Shown here one piece after another: positions 1 to 5,043 of a DNA stretch of 5,043 nucleotides. This stretch comes from Desulfurococcales archaeon (GTDB lineage Archaea; Thermoproteota; Thermoprotei_A; Sulfolobales; NBVN01). Position 1 is the stretch's first letter. Each line of letters opens with the position of its first letter. A program made the position numbers and the translations under genes. The notes under the pieces were generated by a model. It was not told the origin of the DNA. It searched no databases and worked only from the letters and a program-made list of their open reading frames with translations. The DNA is taken from NCBI GenBank assembly GCA_021163585.1, contig JAGGTW010000035.1:1-5043 (forward strand), given 5' to 3'.

Positions 1-38
1 CTTGTTCTATGCCTAAATCCTTTTGATGCCTTAACCAC
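1..38 (-). CDS. rpl21e: Ribosomal protein eL21 (L21e), N-terminal 12 codons, cut by window edge
   Basis: The first 12 codons of a gene reading leftwards off the window translate as M-V-K-A-S-K-G-F-R-H-R-T, which matches the conserved start of archaeal large-subunit protein eL21 (L21e), a basic rRNA-binding protein of roughly 95-100 residues. The start is taken as the GTG at 38-36 because an AGGTG ribosome-binding site (complement of 45-49) lies six bases upstream. A second in-frame GTG at 47-45 would add three residues but overlaps that site, and an in-frame TAG stands just before it. The gene follows Pus10 by 50 bases on the same strand and has its own TATA box. An eL21 gene next to Pus10 and SRP54, often followed by RNA polymerase subunit F, is a known archaeal arrangement. 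Identity rests on 12 residues plus context, so it is likely but not proven. Confidence 0.82.
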   Translation of the reverse strand, partial: MVKASKGFRHRT

Positions 39-44
39 ACCACG

Positions 45-49
45 CACCT
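45..49 (-). promoter_or_regulatory. Ribosome-binding site of eL21
   Basis: On the minus strand this reads AGGTG, complementary to the 3' end of archaeal 16S rRNA, and lies six bases before the GTG at 38. It decides between two in-frame GTG codons in favour of the inner one. Confidence 0.6.
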
Positions 50-53
50 AAGA

Positions 54-66
54 ACTCTTTAAGAGT
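54..66. repeat. Short palindrome between eL21 TATA box and predicted start site
   Basis: Six-base perfect arms, ACTCTT at 54-59 and AAGAGT at 61-66, flank a single T at 60. The element lies between the TATA box (71-78) and the predicted transcription start (about 48), where a bound protein could block RNA polymerase. With no loop to speak of it is a poor RNA hairpin, so a DNA operator is the more natural reading. A match this short in A+T-rich DNA may be chance. Confidence 0.3.
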
Positions 67-70
67 AATC

Positions 71-78
71 CTTATAAA
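71..78 (-). promoter_or_regulatory. Probable TATA box for eL21
   Basis: The minus strand reads TTTATAAG, close to the archaeal TATA consensus. Its centre lies about 26 bases before position 48, predicting a very short leader carrying the AGGTG site ahead of the eL21 start. It sits immediately after the Pus10 stop codon, so eL21 can be transcribed independently of the upstream operon. No long T-run separates the genes, so read-through is also possible. Confidence 0.5.
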
Positions 79-88
79 CTTAAAGTAA

Positions 89-1384
89 CTAACCATCACC
101 TACCTTAAGTACATCTAGAAGCAGTACTGTGAGGTTCTTTTGTAGAAATTCAGCGAAGCTAGGTGAAGTACGACCATCATCTCCGTGCACCAGCTCTTTA
201 ACATATAGGCCGCCATCACATTTTACTACAAATTCTATTATATTAGAATGAAGCAACTTTGCATTAACTTCGTAGACCTTTTTAATTCTCAAATGTTCCT
301 TTTTTCGACCAAGAACCCGCCTTGGTGTTAGTTGCTTTATTGTTCTATTAGTAAAGAATTTCCTTAAATTATGTAGCTCTATATTACTTATTTTTCCATC
401 ACTGTACGTAACAACCCTATATACCTTGTGAGGATTTGACTCCTTTAACCAGGTTACTGCTGAAGGACTTACTTTCTTATCGACGACCACGCGGACCCAT
501 GGATTTCCTGTGAGGGCTTCACGGACCCTACTTAGATCGACGTCTCTATTCTTTGGGTTACTTACCTCAATAATTAGCGGTCTGCCATTGCCTAACATTC
601 TTGCATCGACGTCTTCTCTCCCTGACGCATGGATCCTTATGTTTATTCCGCTAACTATGTCCAGTAACTTTCTGCATTCCTCCTCTACAGACAACTTATA
701 CTTCTTTGCACCGTCTTTCCCAATCCAGACCATCTGGGAGATATACCTACCAAACTTGAGATACTTACCCTTCAAGTAAAGAGGCATTAAAGTAAGAGTA
801 GCCTCAACCTTATCAAGATCAAGCACCACAATGACGTCGGGATTCCTAAATTCAGGCTCAATACCTAGTACTGCCCAGATCTTTTTTCCAACTTCTCTCT
901 TTATTTCCCTCCTTATGCTCTCCCATGAATCCGTACCCAATATGGTGGCAACCTCTTTTTCCCTCTGCTCCATAGTGGAGTCTTTTTTAACCCCAACCAA
1001 AAAAGTTGAGACCTTAACTTTCATTAAAGCTTCTACAGAACGAATTGCTAATTCCCCGATTAACGTACTTAATTTGTTGTTACATATATAACATTTTTTA
1101 ATCATTAAGTCACTACTCACATATCTTTTGTACAGCTCTGATATGGGGTAACCCGCATTAGGTCCTAACTCCATTATCAGTTCAACTGCATTCTCACCCC
1201 TGCTAATTTTCTCAGCAAGCAACATGGCAATATATGTCTTAATCGCTTTACCTCTTAATTCGTTACTTAGATTAACTCCATACTGCGCAAAAAGTCTACC
1301 TAAGCATCTGTCGCATAAGGGGAAAGTTCTTAAGACCCTCAGGGCAGCAGCAAAGATAGTTTCATCATTTTTGATGTAGCTCAC
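89..1384 (-). CDS. pus10: tRNA pseudouridine synthase Pus10
   Basis: Archaeal Pus10 converts U54 and U55 of the tRNA T-loop to pseudouridine; in archaea it replaces bacterial TruB for position 55. The 431-residue protein has the family layout: an N-terminal zinc-binding THUMP-containing region with paired cysteines C24/C27 (CDRC) and C98/C101 (CYIC), then a pseudouridine synthase catalytic domain from about residue 170. The catalytic motif G-R-E-D-V-D-A-R-M-L-G begins at 255; D258, in the R-x-D arrangement shared with TruA and RluA, is the probable nucleophile. The C-terminal motif G-G-L-Y-V-K-E-L (391-398) and G-R-T-S-P-S (404-409) are also typical of Pus10. Translation starts at GTG 1384: an in-frame TGA lies directly upstream, so no longer form is possible, and the homologous region begins shortly after. 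The first 20 bases overlap the end of SRP54 in another frame, implying translational coupling. The stop is TAG at 91-89. The gene looks intact. Confidence 0.95.
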   Translation of the reverse strand: MSYIKNDETIFAAALRVLRTFPLCDRCLGRLFAQYGVNLSNELRGKAIKTYIAMLLAEKISRGENAVELIMELGPNAGYPISELYKRYVSSDLMIKKCYICNNKLSTLIGELAIRSVEALMKVKVSTFLVGVKKDSTMEQREKEVATILGTDSWESIRREIKREVGKKIWAVLGIEPEFRNPDVIVVLDLDKVEATLTLMPLYLKGKYLKFGRYISQMVWIGKDGAKKYKLSVEEECRKLLDIVSGINIRIHASGREDVDARMLGNGRPLIIEVSNPKNRDVDLSRVREALTGNPWVRVVVDKKVSPSAVTWLKESNPHKVYRVVTYSDGKISNIELHNLRKFFTNRTIKQLTPRRVLGRKKEHLRIKKVYEVNAKLLHSNIIEFVVKCDGGLYVKELVHGDDGRTSPSFAEFLQKNLTVLLLDVLKVGDG

Positions 1385-2717
1385 TCAGCATCCCCAGCCG
1401 TTTTAAGAGGCCCTTTCTCCTCTTAACATCCTTAATAAGCTTCCTGACAGTCTCATAATATTGAAGTAGTTCTTTAACCTCCTCTGGCGTAGCTCCAGAA
1501 CCTAAAGCAATTCTACGTATTCTCCTCTTATCGATTAAGGATGGATTATCCAGCTCTTCATAAGTCATGGAATTCATTATACTTAACCATTTAGTCATTT
1601 TCTTCTCTGAGATTCTAAGACGCTCGTCATCTATTGGTAGCATGGAGACACCAGGTATCAGTTGTAGAACCTTTCTTAATGGACCTAATTTCTTTATGGA
1701 TTGAATTTGTGCATAGACATCACGTAAGGTCAGCCTACCTGTAATTAGTGCCTTCTCCAATTTTTTTTCCAGCGCTTTGCTCTCTTCTAACGCCTTAAAC
1801 TTCTCGAGAAGTGTTTCTAAGTCACCTAACCCTAGGAGCCGTGCTACATACTTTCTAGCATTAAACACCTCGAAGTCCTCAAGCTTTTCGCCATCACTGA
1901 TGAACTTTATTCTAGCACCTGTAGCTGCAACCGCTGATAAGGCACCTCCTCCTTTTGCTGTTCCATCAAGTTTTGTTAGAATTATTGAACCTATAGGAGT
2001 TCTCTCATGAAACCTGCGGGCTAAATCATAGGCTTTCTGACCCATATAGGCATCAATAACCAGAATGACCTCACTCGGTCTTATGACCTTAGCTATGCTC
2101 TCCATTTCGTCAAGTAGTGCTCTTTCTTCACCGTACCCATGTCTCCCAGCTGTGTCTATAATCACGATGTTCGCTCTCTCGTCTTGGATTAATTTCTTTA
2201 ATCCGTCAACAGCTATTTTTACAGGGTCTTTCTCGTCTTTTTTACCGTAAAAAGGCACATTTATAAATGTGGCTATCTGCTTCAGCTGCTCGTATGCTGC
2301 AGGTCTGTATGTGTCTGTTGTCAGCAATGCTGGCTTAAAGCCTAGCTTCTTATAGAATAATGCTAACTTACCTGATGCAGTAGTTTTTCCGCTGCCCTGA
2401 ATACCCACCAACATGATTGTCCAGGGTTGCTTGGTAGGTATTACTTGCGGTTTTTCTTCCCCGCCAAATAACTCTACTAAGCTATCATATACAACCTTAA
2501 CGAACCACTCTCTCTTAAGAATTCCTGGAGGTGGTTCCTCACTCAGTGCTCTTTCCTTAATTTTCTTTGTTAGCTCGAAAACCACCTTTACATTAACATC
2601 TGCTTTGATCAGTGTTTTTTGGAGTTCCTTGATGAACTTATCAACGGCTTTTTCGTAGGGGCCTATGCCTCTTAAAAACTTAGCTACTTTTTCACGTAAT
2701 TTTTCAAAACCCTTCAT
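1365..2717 (-). CDS. srp54: Signal recognition particle 54 kDa protein, SRP54 GTPase
   Basis: SRP54 binds signal sequences emerging from the ribosome, together with 7S (SRP) RNA and SRP19, and delivers the complex to the membrane receptor FtsY by a GTPase cycle. The 450 residues match the usual archaeal length. The N domain helical bundle spans roughly 1-90. The G domain (about 95-295) carries G1 GIQGSGKTT (105-113), G2 DTYRPAAYEQ (135-144), G3 DTAGRHG (188-194), G4 TKLDG (248-252) and the SRP-type GGGAL (256-260). The M domain (about 308-450) includes the RNA-binding RIALGSGA segment (402-409) and a short methionine-bearing stretch (374-384), which separates it from FtsY. The ATG at 2717 overlaps the aIF5A stop as ATGA, with a strong GGGAGGT two bases upstream inside aIF5A. 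Residues 62-65 are Pro-Pro-Pro-Gly, a strong ribosome-stalling motif relieved by IF5A. The 3' end overlaps Pus10 by 20 bases. The gene appears complete. Confidence 0.97.
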   Translation of the reverse strand: MKGFEKLREKVAKFLRGIGPYEKAVDKFIKELQKTLIKADVNVKVVFELTKKIKERALSEEPPPGILKREWFVKVVYDSLVELFGGEEKPQVIPTKQPWTIMLVGIQGSGKTTASGKLALFYKKLGFKPALLTTDTYRPAAYEQLKQIATFINVPFYGKKDEKDPVKIAVDGLKKLIQDERANIVIIDTAGRHGYGEERALLDEMESIAKVIRPSEVILVIDAYMGQKAYDLARRFHERTPIGSIILTKLDGTAKGGGALSAVAATGARIKFISDGEKLEDFEVFNARKYVARLLGLGDLETLLEKFKALEESKALEKKLEKALITGRLTLRDVYAQIQSIKKLGPLRKVLQLIPGVSMLPIDDERLRISEKKMTKWLSIMNSMTYEELDNPSLIDKRRIRRIALGSGATPEEVKELLQYYETVRKLIKDVKRRKGLLKRLGMLSELHQK

Positions 2718-3121
2718 TGACCTCCCTTTAGAACCCTCATGATCTTCCTCCTGCCCATAACCTCCCAGTACTCTACTTCTGCTCCAGGAGACAACCTGGT
2801 CCTTATTTCCTCATCCTTAGGTAGGTCGACCTCAAATGTCTCATACGTTTCTAAATCCATTAATTGTAATGTATCTCCTGTTATTGCTATTACTTGGGCG
2901 GTTCTTTTATCAATTATAGGTACCTCAACTCTTTGATCCGCAGGGGCCACTAGGGTTTTCTTAGTACCAGTGAATATCCCTATGGCAACTACGTGCGCCT
3001 TAGCACTACCGTGTTTACCTGTTTTCGCCCTGCTCATCTCTACTATTCTGCATGGCTCACCATCAATAACTATGAAGCTACCTGGCCTCAGACTTCCTAA
3101 TTCAGCGTACATCGTGCTCAT
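2714..3121 (-). CDS. eif5A: Translation factor aIF5A (hypusine-containing)
   Basis: aIF5A is the archaeal homologue of eIF5A and EF-P: it binds the ribosomal E site and promotes peptide-bond formation at difficult sequences, notably proline runs. The protein (135 residues from the chosen start) has the family's two-domain layout: an N-terminal SH3-like barrel (about 5-70) with the modification loop T-G-K-H-G-S-A-K (34-41), and a C-terminal OB-fold (about 73-135). K36 is the lysine expected to be converted to hypusine or deoxyhypusine. Three starts are possible: GTG 3127, ATG 3121 and ATG 3112. I chose ATG 3121 because it gives the usual M-S-T-type N terminus, stands about 11 bases after the predicted transcription start, and has a GGTG five bases upstream; 3112 would remove only three residues. 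It is the first gene of a probable operon with SRP54 and Pus10, overlapping SRP54 by four bases. Confidence 0.95.
   Translation of the reverse strand: MSTMYAELGSLRPGSFIVIDGEPCRIVEMSRAKTGKHGSAKAHVVAIGIFTGTKKTLVAPADQRVEVPIIDKRTAQVIAITGDTLQLMDLETYETFEVDLPKDEEIRTRLSPGAEVEYWEVMGRRKIMRVLKGGQ
2720..2726 (-). promoter_or_regulatory. Strong, unusually close ribosome-binding site of SRP54
   Basis: The minus strand reads GGGAGGT inside the last codons of aIF5A, only two bases before the SRP54 ATG. With the following bases (CA) it matches seven of eight positions of the GGAGGTGA consensus. It supports the ATG at 2717 as the true start and, with the ATGA overlap, points to reinitiation by ribosomes finishing aIF5A. 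Confidence 0.65.
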
Positions 3122-3127
3122 TAACAC

Positions 3128-3239
3128 ACCCTAAACAACCTATGGTGAATTCCCTTATAAGTATGTGCGCTACAAGTAACCTTTAAGGATCTGAGAACCG
3201 GGCAGACATGTAGCAGATATCGCAGCAGGTAGGGGTCGG
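3128..3239 (-). other. Intergenic region between tRNA-Asp and aIF5A
   Basis: This 112-base gap holds the aIF5A TATA box (3155-3162) and the tRNA 3' trailer. No T-run of five or more that could act as an archaeal terminator for the tRNA is present on the minus strand, so some read-through from the tRNA into aIF5A is possible. I found no convincing C and D boxes for a guide RNA and no open frame of note. Confidence 0.5.
3155..3162 (-). promoter_or_regulatory. Probable TATA box of the aIF5A-SRP54-Pus10 operon
   Basis: The sequence CTTATAAG, itself a perfect palindrome, lies about 26 bases before position 3132. That predicts a nearly leaderless mRNA, with a leader of about 5 to 11 bases depending on whether GTG 3127 or ATG 3121 is used. 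It is the best TATA candidate in the 112-base gap between tRNA-Asp and aIF5A. Confidence 0.6.
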
Positions 3240-3317
3240 TGGCGCCGCGGCCGGGATTTGAACCCGGGTCACGGGCTCGACAGGCCCGCATACTAGGCCG
3301 GGCTATACTACCGCGGC
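3240..3317 (-). tRNA. tRNA-Asp (anticodon GTC), intronless, CCA encoded
   Basis: The minus strand folds into a full cloverleaf. The acceptor stem is GCCGCGG with CCGCGGC; the D-arm has four weak pairs (two of them G·T) and an 11-base loop; the anticodon stem CGGGC/GCCCG encloses loop CTGTCGA with anticodon GTC (complement of 3279-3281); the variable loop is TGAC; and the T-stem CCGGG/CCCGG encloses TTCAAAT. The discriminator is G, as expected for tRNA-Asp, and CCA is encoded at 3242-3240. The acceptor, anticodon and T stems consist only of G-C pairs, and the 75-base body is about 71% G+C, as in thermophiles. There is no intron in the anticodon loop. T54 and T55 (complement of 3262 and 3261) are the positions Pus10, encoded on the same strand, is expected to modify. 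The gene is divergent from proS and lies upstream of aIF5A on the same strand. Confidence 0.97.
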
Positions 3318-3346
3318 ACCCAATCCATAGTATGTGAGGTAACGGG

Positions 3347-3360
3347 TATTTAAAGGTTTT
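3347..3360 (-). promoter_or_regulatory. Probable TATA box and BRE of tRNA-Asp
   Basis: The minus strand reads AAAACC followed by TTTAAATA (complement of 3354-3347), a good A-rich BRE plus TATA box. It is centred about 33 bases before the mature tRNA 5' end, consistent with transcription starting a few bases upstream of the tRNA and removal of a short leader by RNase P. Confidence 0.65.
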
Positions 3361-3415
3361 ACCGTTATATTAACTCAACGTTGCGGACAATAATCATTTT
3401 TCTCGTTACTTATTA

Positions 3416-3424
3416 CTTATATTT
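3416..3424 (+). promoter_or_regulatory. Probable TATA box of proS
   Basis: CTTATATTT lies about 26 bases before position 3446, predicting a leader of roughly 13 bases ending in a G-rich ribosome-binding site before the ATG at 3459. The flanking region is A+T-rich, so the exact box is uncertain. Confidence 0.45.
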
Positions 3425-3450
3425 TTAGTGAGTCTGGTTAAGTTTAGGTT

Positions 3451-3457
3451 GGGGGAT
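3451..3457 (+). promoter_or_regulatory. Ribosome-binding site of proS
   Basis: GGGGGAT lies just ahead of the ATG at 3459 and partly matches the GGAGGTGAT consensus. It is imperfect and close to the start codon, but the ATG agrees with the family N terminus. Confidence 0.45.
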
Positions 3458-3458
3458 T

Positions 3459-4913
3459 ATGGAGGTATATGTTTACAGAGAACTAGGTAAGCCATTTAAT
3501 GAGTGGTTCGACTGGGTTTTACGTGAGGCAGAGTTATATGACTACGGTAGATATCCTGCTAAGGGAATGGGTGTATGGTTACCTTACGGATTCAAGTTAA
3601 GGAAAAATATTATCGAGTTAATTAGGAAACTGCTTGACTCAACAGGTCATGAAGAAATACTCCTGCCACTACTAATACCTTATAATATCATTATTAAAGA
3701 GTCGGAGCACATCCGAGATTTTGAGGGGCAACTTTACTGGGTAACGCATGGAGGGTATGAGCAATTAGATGTGAAGCTAGCGCTTAGACCTACGAGTGAG
3801 ACATCTCTCTCTTATATGGAGGCACTCTGGATCAAGAGCTACAAGCAACTACCTAAGAAATTCTATCAAGTTTGCAGCATTTTCAGGTATGAAACAAAGG
3901 CCACCAGGCCCCTGCTCAGAGTGAGGGAAGTTACCACATTCAAGGAAGCCCATACAGTTCATGAGGACTTTAGGGATAGTGAAAGGCAGATTAAGGAGGC
4001 AATGAGTATTTACAGCAAATTCTTTAATGAGTTAGGTATACCCTATGTGATATCCAAGAGGCCTGAGTGGGATAAGTTTGCCGGGGCCATATATACGGTA
4101 GCGTTTGATACGTTGTTACCTGACGGTAAGGCACTGCAGATAGGTTCAGTGCACAATCTAGGTCAGAACTTTAGCAGGGTATTTGAGGTTAGAATTCAAA
4201 GAAGGGATGAATCAATAGACTATGCTTGGCAGACAAGTTATGGTATATCAGAGAGAGTTATAGCCAGCATAATTGCCGTTCATGGTGATTCAAAGGGTTT
4301 GGTGTTGCCGTTTAAGATAGCTCCTATTCAGGTAGTCATAATACCTATACCTGCAGGTAGTGATGAGGAGAAGAGGGCAGTAGTTGAGTATGCTACTAGG
4401 CTCAAGGATGACTTAGTCAAAAATGGGTTAAGAGTTGAGGCGGATTTAAGAGAAGACATAACTCCAGGTGAGAAATTCTATATTTGGGAATTAAAGGGAG
4501 TTCCACTAAGAATTGATTTAGGCCCTCGAGAACTGCGAGGAGAGTACGTGACAGTAGTTAGAAGGGACAGCGGTGAGAGGTTTAAGGTTAAGATTAATGA
4601 ACTTTCTCAGGTCTTAAGGGAGCTGGGTGAGGAAGTAGACAGCGAGTTAAGTAAGAGAGCATGGGATGCTTTTAGAAAGAAAATACGTAGAGTAAATGAT
4701 CTGAATCAAGCTAGGGATTACTTAAGTAAGGAAAGAGGTATTGTAGAAATCCCATGGTGTGGTAAATCGGACTGTGCACTTAAAGCATCTGAAATACTTG
4801 AGGCAGACGCTCTTGGAACACCCTTAGATGGAGTACCTAGTGTAGACGATGAACACTGCCCAGTATGCGGTAAGGAGGCAGTAACAATAATGAGGTATGC
4901 CAAGAAGTACTAA
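3459..4913 (+). CDS. proS: Prolyl-tRNA synthetase, archaeal/eukaryotic type
   Basis: ProRS joins proline to tRNA-Pro with ATP in the cytoplasm. The 484-residue protein is a class II synthetase of the shorter archaeal/eukaryotic type, without the editing insertion found in the bacterial type. Motif 1 lies about 37-74, ending in L-L-I-P. The R-P-T-S-E segment (110-114) is the T-x-E proline-binding loop, and G-Q-N-F (235-238) also belongs to the active site. Motif 2 runs from F-R-Y-E (142-145) to V-R-E (155-157), and motif 3 is G-I-S-E-R with H-G-D (262-277). The anticodon-binding domain covers about 286-385. The C-terminal domain has four probable zinc ligands, C434, C439, C467 and C470, and the protein ends in tyrosine, as archaeal-type ProRS usually does. 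The stop TAA at 4911 is followed directly by an in-frame TAG. The gene is divergent from tRNA-Asp and shares its strand with eS26. It looks intact. Confidence 0.97.
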   Translation: MEVYVYRELGKPFNEWFDWVLREAELYDYGRYPAKGMGVWLPYGFKLRKNIIELIRKLLDSTGHEEILLPLLIPYNIIIKESEHIRDFEGQLYWVTHGGYEQLDVKLALRPTSETSLSYMEALWIKSYKQLPKKFYQVCSIFRYETKATRPLLRVREVTTFKEAHTVHEDFRDSERQIKEAMSIYSKFFNELGIPYVISKRPEWDKFAGAIYTVAFDTLLPDGKALQIGSVHNLGQNFSRVFEVRIQRRDESIDYAWQTSYGISERVIASIIAVHGDSKGLVLPFKIAPIQVVIIPIPAGSDEEKRAVVEYATRLKDDLVKNGLRVEADLREDITPGEKFYIWELKGVPLRIDLGPRELRGEYVTVVRRDSGERFKVKINELSQVLRELGEEVDSELSKRAWDAFRKKIRRVNDLNQARDYLSKERGIVEIPWCGKSDCALKASEILEADALGTPLDGVPSVDDEHCPVCGKEAVTIMRYAKKY

Positions 4914-4954
4914 TAGGAAATACTAATTAGGATGGAAGTATATTAGGTAGTGAT

Positions 4955-4968
4955 TAAAGGTTAATAAG
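4955..4968 (+). promoter_or_regulatory. Probable BRE and TATA box of eS26
   Basis: An A-rich element (TAAAGG, 4955-4960) directly precedes TTAATAAG (4961-4968), about 26 bases before position 4990. That gives a leader of roughly 10 bases before the TTG at 5000. No T-run terminator separates proS from this gene, so transcription may also continue from proS. Confidence 0.45.
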
Positions 4969-4986
4969 ATTACAGTCCAAGTCTCA

Positions 4987-4992
4987 GAGGTG
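4987..4992 (+). promoter_or_regulatory. Ribosome-binding site of eS26
   Basis: GAGGTG matches the archaeal Shine-Dalgarno consensus and lies seven bases before the TTG at 5000. It supports that non-standard start codon. Confidence 0.65.
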
Positions 4993-4999
4993 TAGTACA

Positions 5000-5043
5000 T
5001 TGCCAAAGAAAAGAGAAAATAGGGGGAGGCGGAAAGGAAGTAA
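5000..5043 (+). CDS. rps26e: Ribosomal protein eS26 (S26e), N-terminal 14 codons, cut by window edge
   Basis: From the TTG at 5000 the frame reads M-P-K-K-R-E-N-R-G-R-R-K-G-S and stays open to the edge; the TAA in the last three bases is out of frame. The lysine/arginine-rich start P-K-K-R with N-x-G-R is characteristic of eS26, a small-subunit protein on the platform near the mRNA exit channel, found in eukaryotes and TACK-type archaea but generally not in euryarchaea. TTG is chosen because a GAGGTG site lies seven bases upstream and no ATG or GTG stands in frame at a sensible distance. The gene begins 86 bases after the proS stop on the same strand and has its own probable TATA box. The zinc-binding part of the protein lies beyond the window. 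Confidence 0.85.
   Translation, partial: MPKKRENRGRRKGS

Larger units (their letters stand above)
3318..3458. promoter_or_regulatory. Divergent promoter region between tRNA-Asp and proS
   Basis: This 141-base gap carries the tRNA-Asp promoter on the minus strand and a proS promoter on the plus strand, with the two TATA boxes about 70 bases apart. The stretch between them is A+T-rich. No clear inverted repeat or conserved leader structure is visible. Confidence 0.5.

Noticed and set aside
510..1091. Open frames on the plus strand opposite Pus10
   Set aside because: They lie wholly inside a well-conserved gene, lack ribosome-binding sites and family motifs, and have compositions expected from the complementary strand of a coding region.
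1777..2936. Open frames on the plus strand opposite SRP54 and aIF5A
   Set aside because: All are shadows of motif-verified genes. Serine/leucine/phenylalanine-rich translations are typical of reading the reverse of lysine/glutamate-rich coding sequence.
3178..3189. CCTTTAAGG near-palindrome as a second promoter
   Set aside because: It resembles a TATA element in both directions, but lies too far from aIF5A compared with the better box at 3155-3162, and serves no gene on the plus strand.
3128..3239. Possible C/D box guide RNA next to tRNA-Asp
   Set aside because: A CTGA occurs on the plus strand near 3190, but no convincing C box or second box pair is present at suitable spacing on either strand.
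3272..3288. Possible tRNA intron in the anticodon region
   Set aside because: The anticodon arm is a perfect five-pair stem with a seven-base loop, leaving no extra bases for an intron.
4718..4903. Minus-strand open frame opposite the ProRS C-terminus
   Set aside because: It is contained in the zinc-domain coding region of proS, with no promoter or ribosome-binding site seen, and does not resemble a known protein.
4914..4999. Possible terminator, guide RNA or small gene between proS and eS26
   Set aside because: There is no T-run, no paired C/D boxes, and the ATG at 4932 meets a TAG after four codons. The gap is explained by the eS26 promoter and ribosome-binding site.
1..5043. Mobile elements, CRISPR arrays, phage genes or an undescribed system
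   Set aside because: No spaced direct repeats, transposase motifs or unassigned protein-coding gene were found; every complete gene is a recognised translation or targeting component.

Overview
This window looks like a piece of core, conserved chromosome from a thermophilic archaeon, most likely of the Thermoproteota (crenarchaeal) side of the TACK group. The reasons are: archaeal-only or archaeal/eukaryotic-type genes (Pus10, aIF5A, archaeal SRP54, eukaryotic-like ProRS, ribosomal proteins eL21 and eS26); the presence of eS26, which euryarchaea generally lack; TATA-box promoters about 25-30 bases ahead of short leaders; and a tRNA that is about 71% G+C (53 of 75 bases) inside a visibly more A+T-rich window. 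A Thermoproteales-like source (Vulcanisaeta/Caldivirga type) is a guess from general character only.

Layout. The left two thirds are read on the minus strand, in transcription order from right to left: tRNA-Asp(GTC) (3317 to 3240, CCA encoded), aIF5A (3121 to 2714), SRP54 (2717 to 1365), Pus10 tRNA pseudouridine synthase (1384 to 89), and the first 12 codons of ribosomal protein eL21 (38 to 1, running off the left edge). aIF5A and SRP54 overlap by four bases (ATGA) and SRP54 and Pus10 by 20 bases, so these three almost certainly form one operon; eL21 follows 50 bases later with its own TATA box. The right third is read on the plus strand: prolyl-tRNA synthetase (3459-4913), then the first 14 codons of ribosomal protein eS26 (from a TTG at 5000, running off the right edge). 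The 141-base gap between tRNA-Asp and proS is a divergent promoter region. No gene-free stretch exceeds 300 bases.

How the genes fit together. Everything here serves translation: charging (ProRS), tRNA and its T-loop modification (tRNA-Asp, Pus10), elongation through difficult peptide bonds (aIF5A), targeting of nascent membrane and secreted proteins (SRP54), and the ribosome itself (eL21, eS26). All four complete proteins appear intact, with catalytic and ligand residues in place. I see no mobile element, CRISPR array, phage gene or unknown protein, and no evidence for an undescribed system. The points worth a second look are small: a Pro-Pro-Pro-Gly in SRP54, encoded directly behind aIF5A and the only adjacent prolines in the four complete proteins; a palindrome within the eL21 promoter; non-ATG starts on three genes; and the overlapping gene junctions.
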